From: an uncultured Eubacteriales bacterium
GTDB taxonomy: Bacteria > Bacillota > Clostridia > Peptostreptococcales > Anaerovoracaceae
Reading direction: 5' to 3'
Length of the DNA: 14,825 nt
Assembly (NCBI GenBank): GCA_900547295.1
Contig: URGK01000067.1
Span: 1 to 14,825 of the forward strand
Below the pieces are notes generated by a model. The model worked only from the letters and a program-made list of their open reading frames with translations, was not told the DNA's origin and searched no databases. The position numbers and the translations under genes were made by a program. This document shows, one piece after another, positions 14,085 through 14,825 of this stretch; the first letter of the stretch is position 1, and every line of letters starts with the position of its first letter.

Positions 14085-14825
14085 CTATTTAATGTCGAGC
14101 GCGAACCAGAAGGTGCTTCCCTCGCCGACCTTGCTGTCTGCTCCGTATTCGGCCTTGTGGCCCTTGAGGATTTCTCTTACTATGGAGAGTCCCAGACCTG
14201 TACCCTTGGAGCTTCTGTGATAATTGCTGCTGACACGGTAGTATCTTTCCCATACGTGAGGCAGATCCTCAGGGGCTATGCCTCTGCCGTGGTCTGAAAC
14301 CTCAAACCTTACCTTGCCCCTGTCATTATCAATTCTGACCGCAACATATATATATTTGTCATCACCGCAGTATTTGACCGCGTTGTTTACAAGATTTGCG
14401 ATTACCTGCTTGAGCTTTGACTCATCGCCCGCAACTGTGCAGGTTTCTGGAACGTCCAGTACTATATCGTAGCCCTCCTGTTCGACTAATATGTCGTAGG
14501 AGTGGACTATCTCTCTTACCGCCTCGCAGAAATCAAACTCTGAAATCTCAAGACTTATTACACCCGACTGCATCTTAGAGAGGGTAAACATATCGTCTAC
14601 CAGCAGATTTAGTCTGTCTGTCTCTTCAATTATAACGGCGAGGTGCTCGTTTCGCTTCTGCTCGTTGTTGCCCGAAAGGTCTCTTATCATCTCCGCATAA
14701 GACTTAACCATTGTAAGCGGAGTCTTGAGGTCGTGGGATACATTTGCTATTAAATCTCTTCTGAGCTGGTCTGATTTTGCAAGCTCGTGAGATGTATATG
14801 TCAGCACATCGCCCAAATCGATTAT
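14085..14825 (-). CDS. Sensor histidine kinase, C-terminal part (truncated by window edge)
   Basis: The frame is open to the right edge (247 codons including the TAG stop), so this is the 3' part of a longer gene, not a 243-aa protein starting at TTG 14816. The first visible residues (IIDLGDVL, then YTSHELAKSD) resemble the end of a HAMP linker. Then come the HisKA H-box with the phosphorylated His at visible residue 31 (NVSHDLKTPLT), the N-box (KQVIANLVNNAVKY, about 139-152), G1 (DHGRGIAP, 178-185), the F-box (VWERYYRV) and G2 (GTGLGLSIV, about 208-216). This is a complete OmpR-partner-type catalytic core, presumably with membrane sensor segments outside the window. Such kinases usually follow their regulator gene, which would also lie to the right. 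It is unlikely to pair with the LytTR regulator at 13260. Confidence 0.95.
   Translation of the reverse strand: MIDLGDVLTYTSHELAKSDQLRRDLIANVSHDLKTPLTMVKSYAEMIRDLSGNNEQKRNEHLAVIIEETDRLNLLVDDMFTLSKMQSGVISLEISEFDFCEAVREIVHSYDILVEQEGYDIVLDVPETCTVAGDESKLKQVIANLVNNAVKYCGDDKYIYVAVRIDNDRGKVRFEVSDHGRGIAPEDLPHVWERYYRVSSNYHRSSKGTGLGLSIVREILKGHKAEYGADSKVGEGSTFWFALDIK

Overview
The window looks like a chromosomal segment of a low-to-moderate G+C, Gram-positive anaerobe of the class Clostridia, probably a gut Ruminococcaceae- or Lachnospiraceae-type organism; I cannot name a genus. Supporting signs are strong AGGAGG-type ribosome binding sites, TTG and GTG starts, a SAM-I riboswitch ending in an intrinsic terminator, a LytTR response regulator, a surface protein with an SPKTG sorting signal, and large secreted beta-helix/GLUG-type proteins.

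Left part (1-2333). A leftward transcript begins near 225. It carries a SAM-I riboswitch and terminator, then the first codons of a gene that leaves the window. Back to back with it runs a rightward three-gene unit: an unrecognised cytosolic protein of about 393 aa, a 150-aa membrane protein and a small TfoX N-terminal-domain protein, closed by a good terminator. Middle part (2334-6242). A secreted 869-aa protein with a beta-helix-like, carbohydrate-binding-type body and Clostridia-style C-terminal modules has a clear base-composition mosaic. It is followed by an Rpn-family PD-(D/E)XK nuclease with its own near-consensus promoter.

Main locus (6375-13985). Five leftward genes form a surface-protein operon running from 12907 down to 6436. 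They encode a 1318-aa secreted protein (poly-glycine region, Ig-like region, GLUG repeats and a C-terminal domain here called ISW), a 176-aa membrane-anchored protein, a 188-aa secreted protein that is essentially one ISW domain, a 158-aa membrane-anchored protein, and a 245-aa SPKTG cell-wall-anchored protein. The two membrane-anchored proteins resemble each other (here called NP/PG proteins). The operon therefore reads ISW-NP/PG, ISW-NP/PG, wall anchor: two tandem partner pairs plus an anchor. A divergent gene at 13260 encodes an AgrA/LytTR-type response regulator. The shared upstream region holds a tandem AATGAC repeat (20-bp period) just upstream of the operon's likely promoter, a long mRNA leader able to sequester the operon's first ribosome binding site, and phased A-tracts. 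My working model is a regulated, multi-component surface fibre or adhesin system, analogous in logic to WxL/DUF916 clusters but with different domains. It is the best candidate here for an undescribed system.

Right end (14038-14825). A bidirectional terminator separates the regulator from the C-terminal part of a HisKA-type sensor kinase, which enters from the right edge on the minus strand. No tRNA, rRNA, CRISPR array, transposase gene or insertion-sequence ends were seen.
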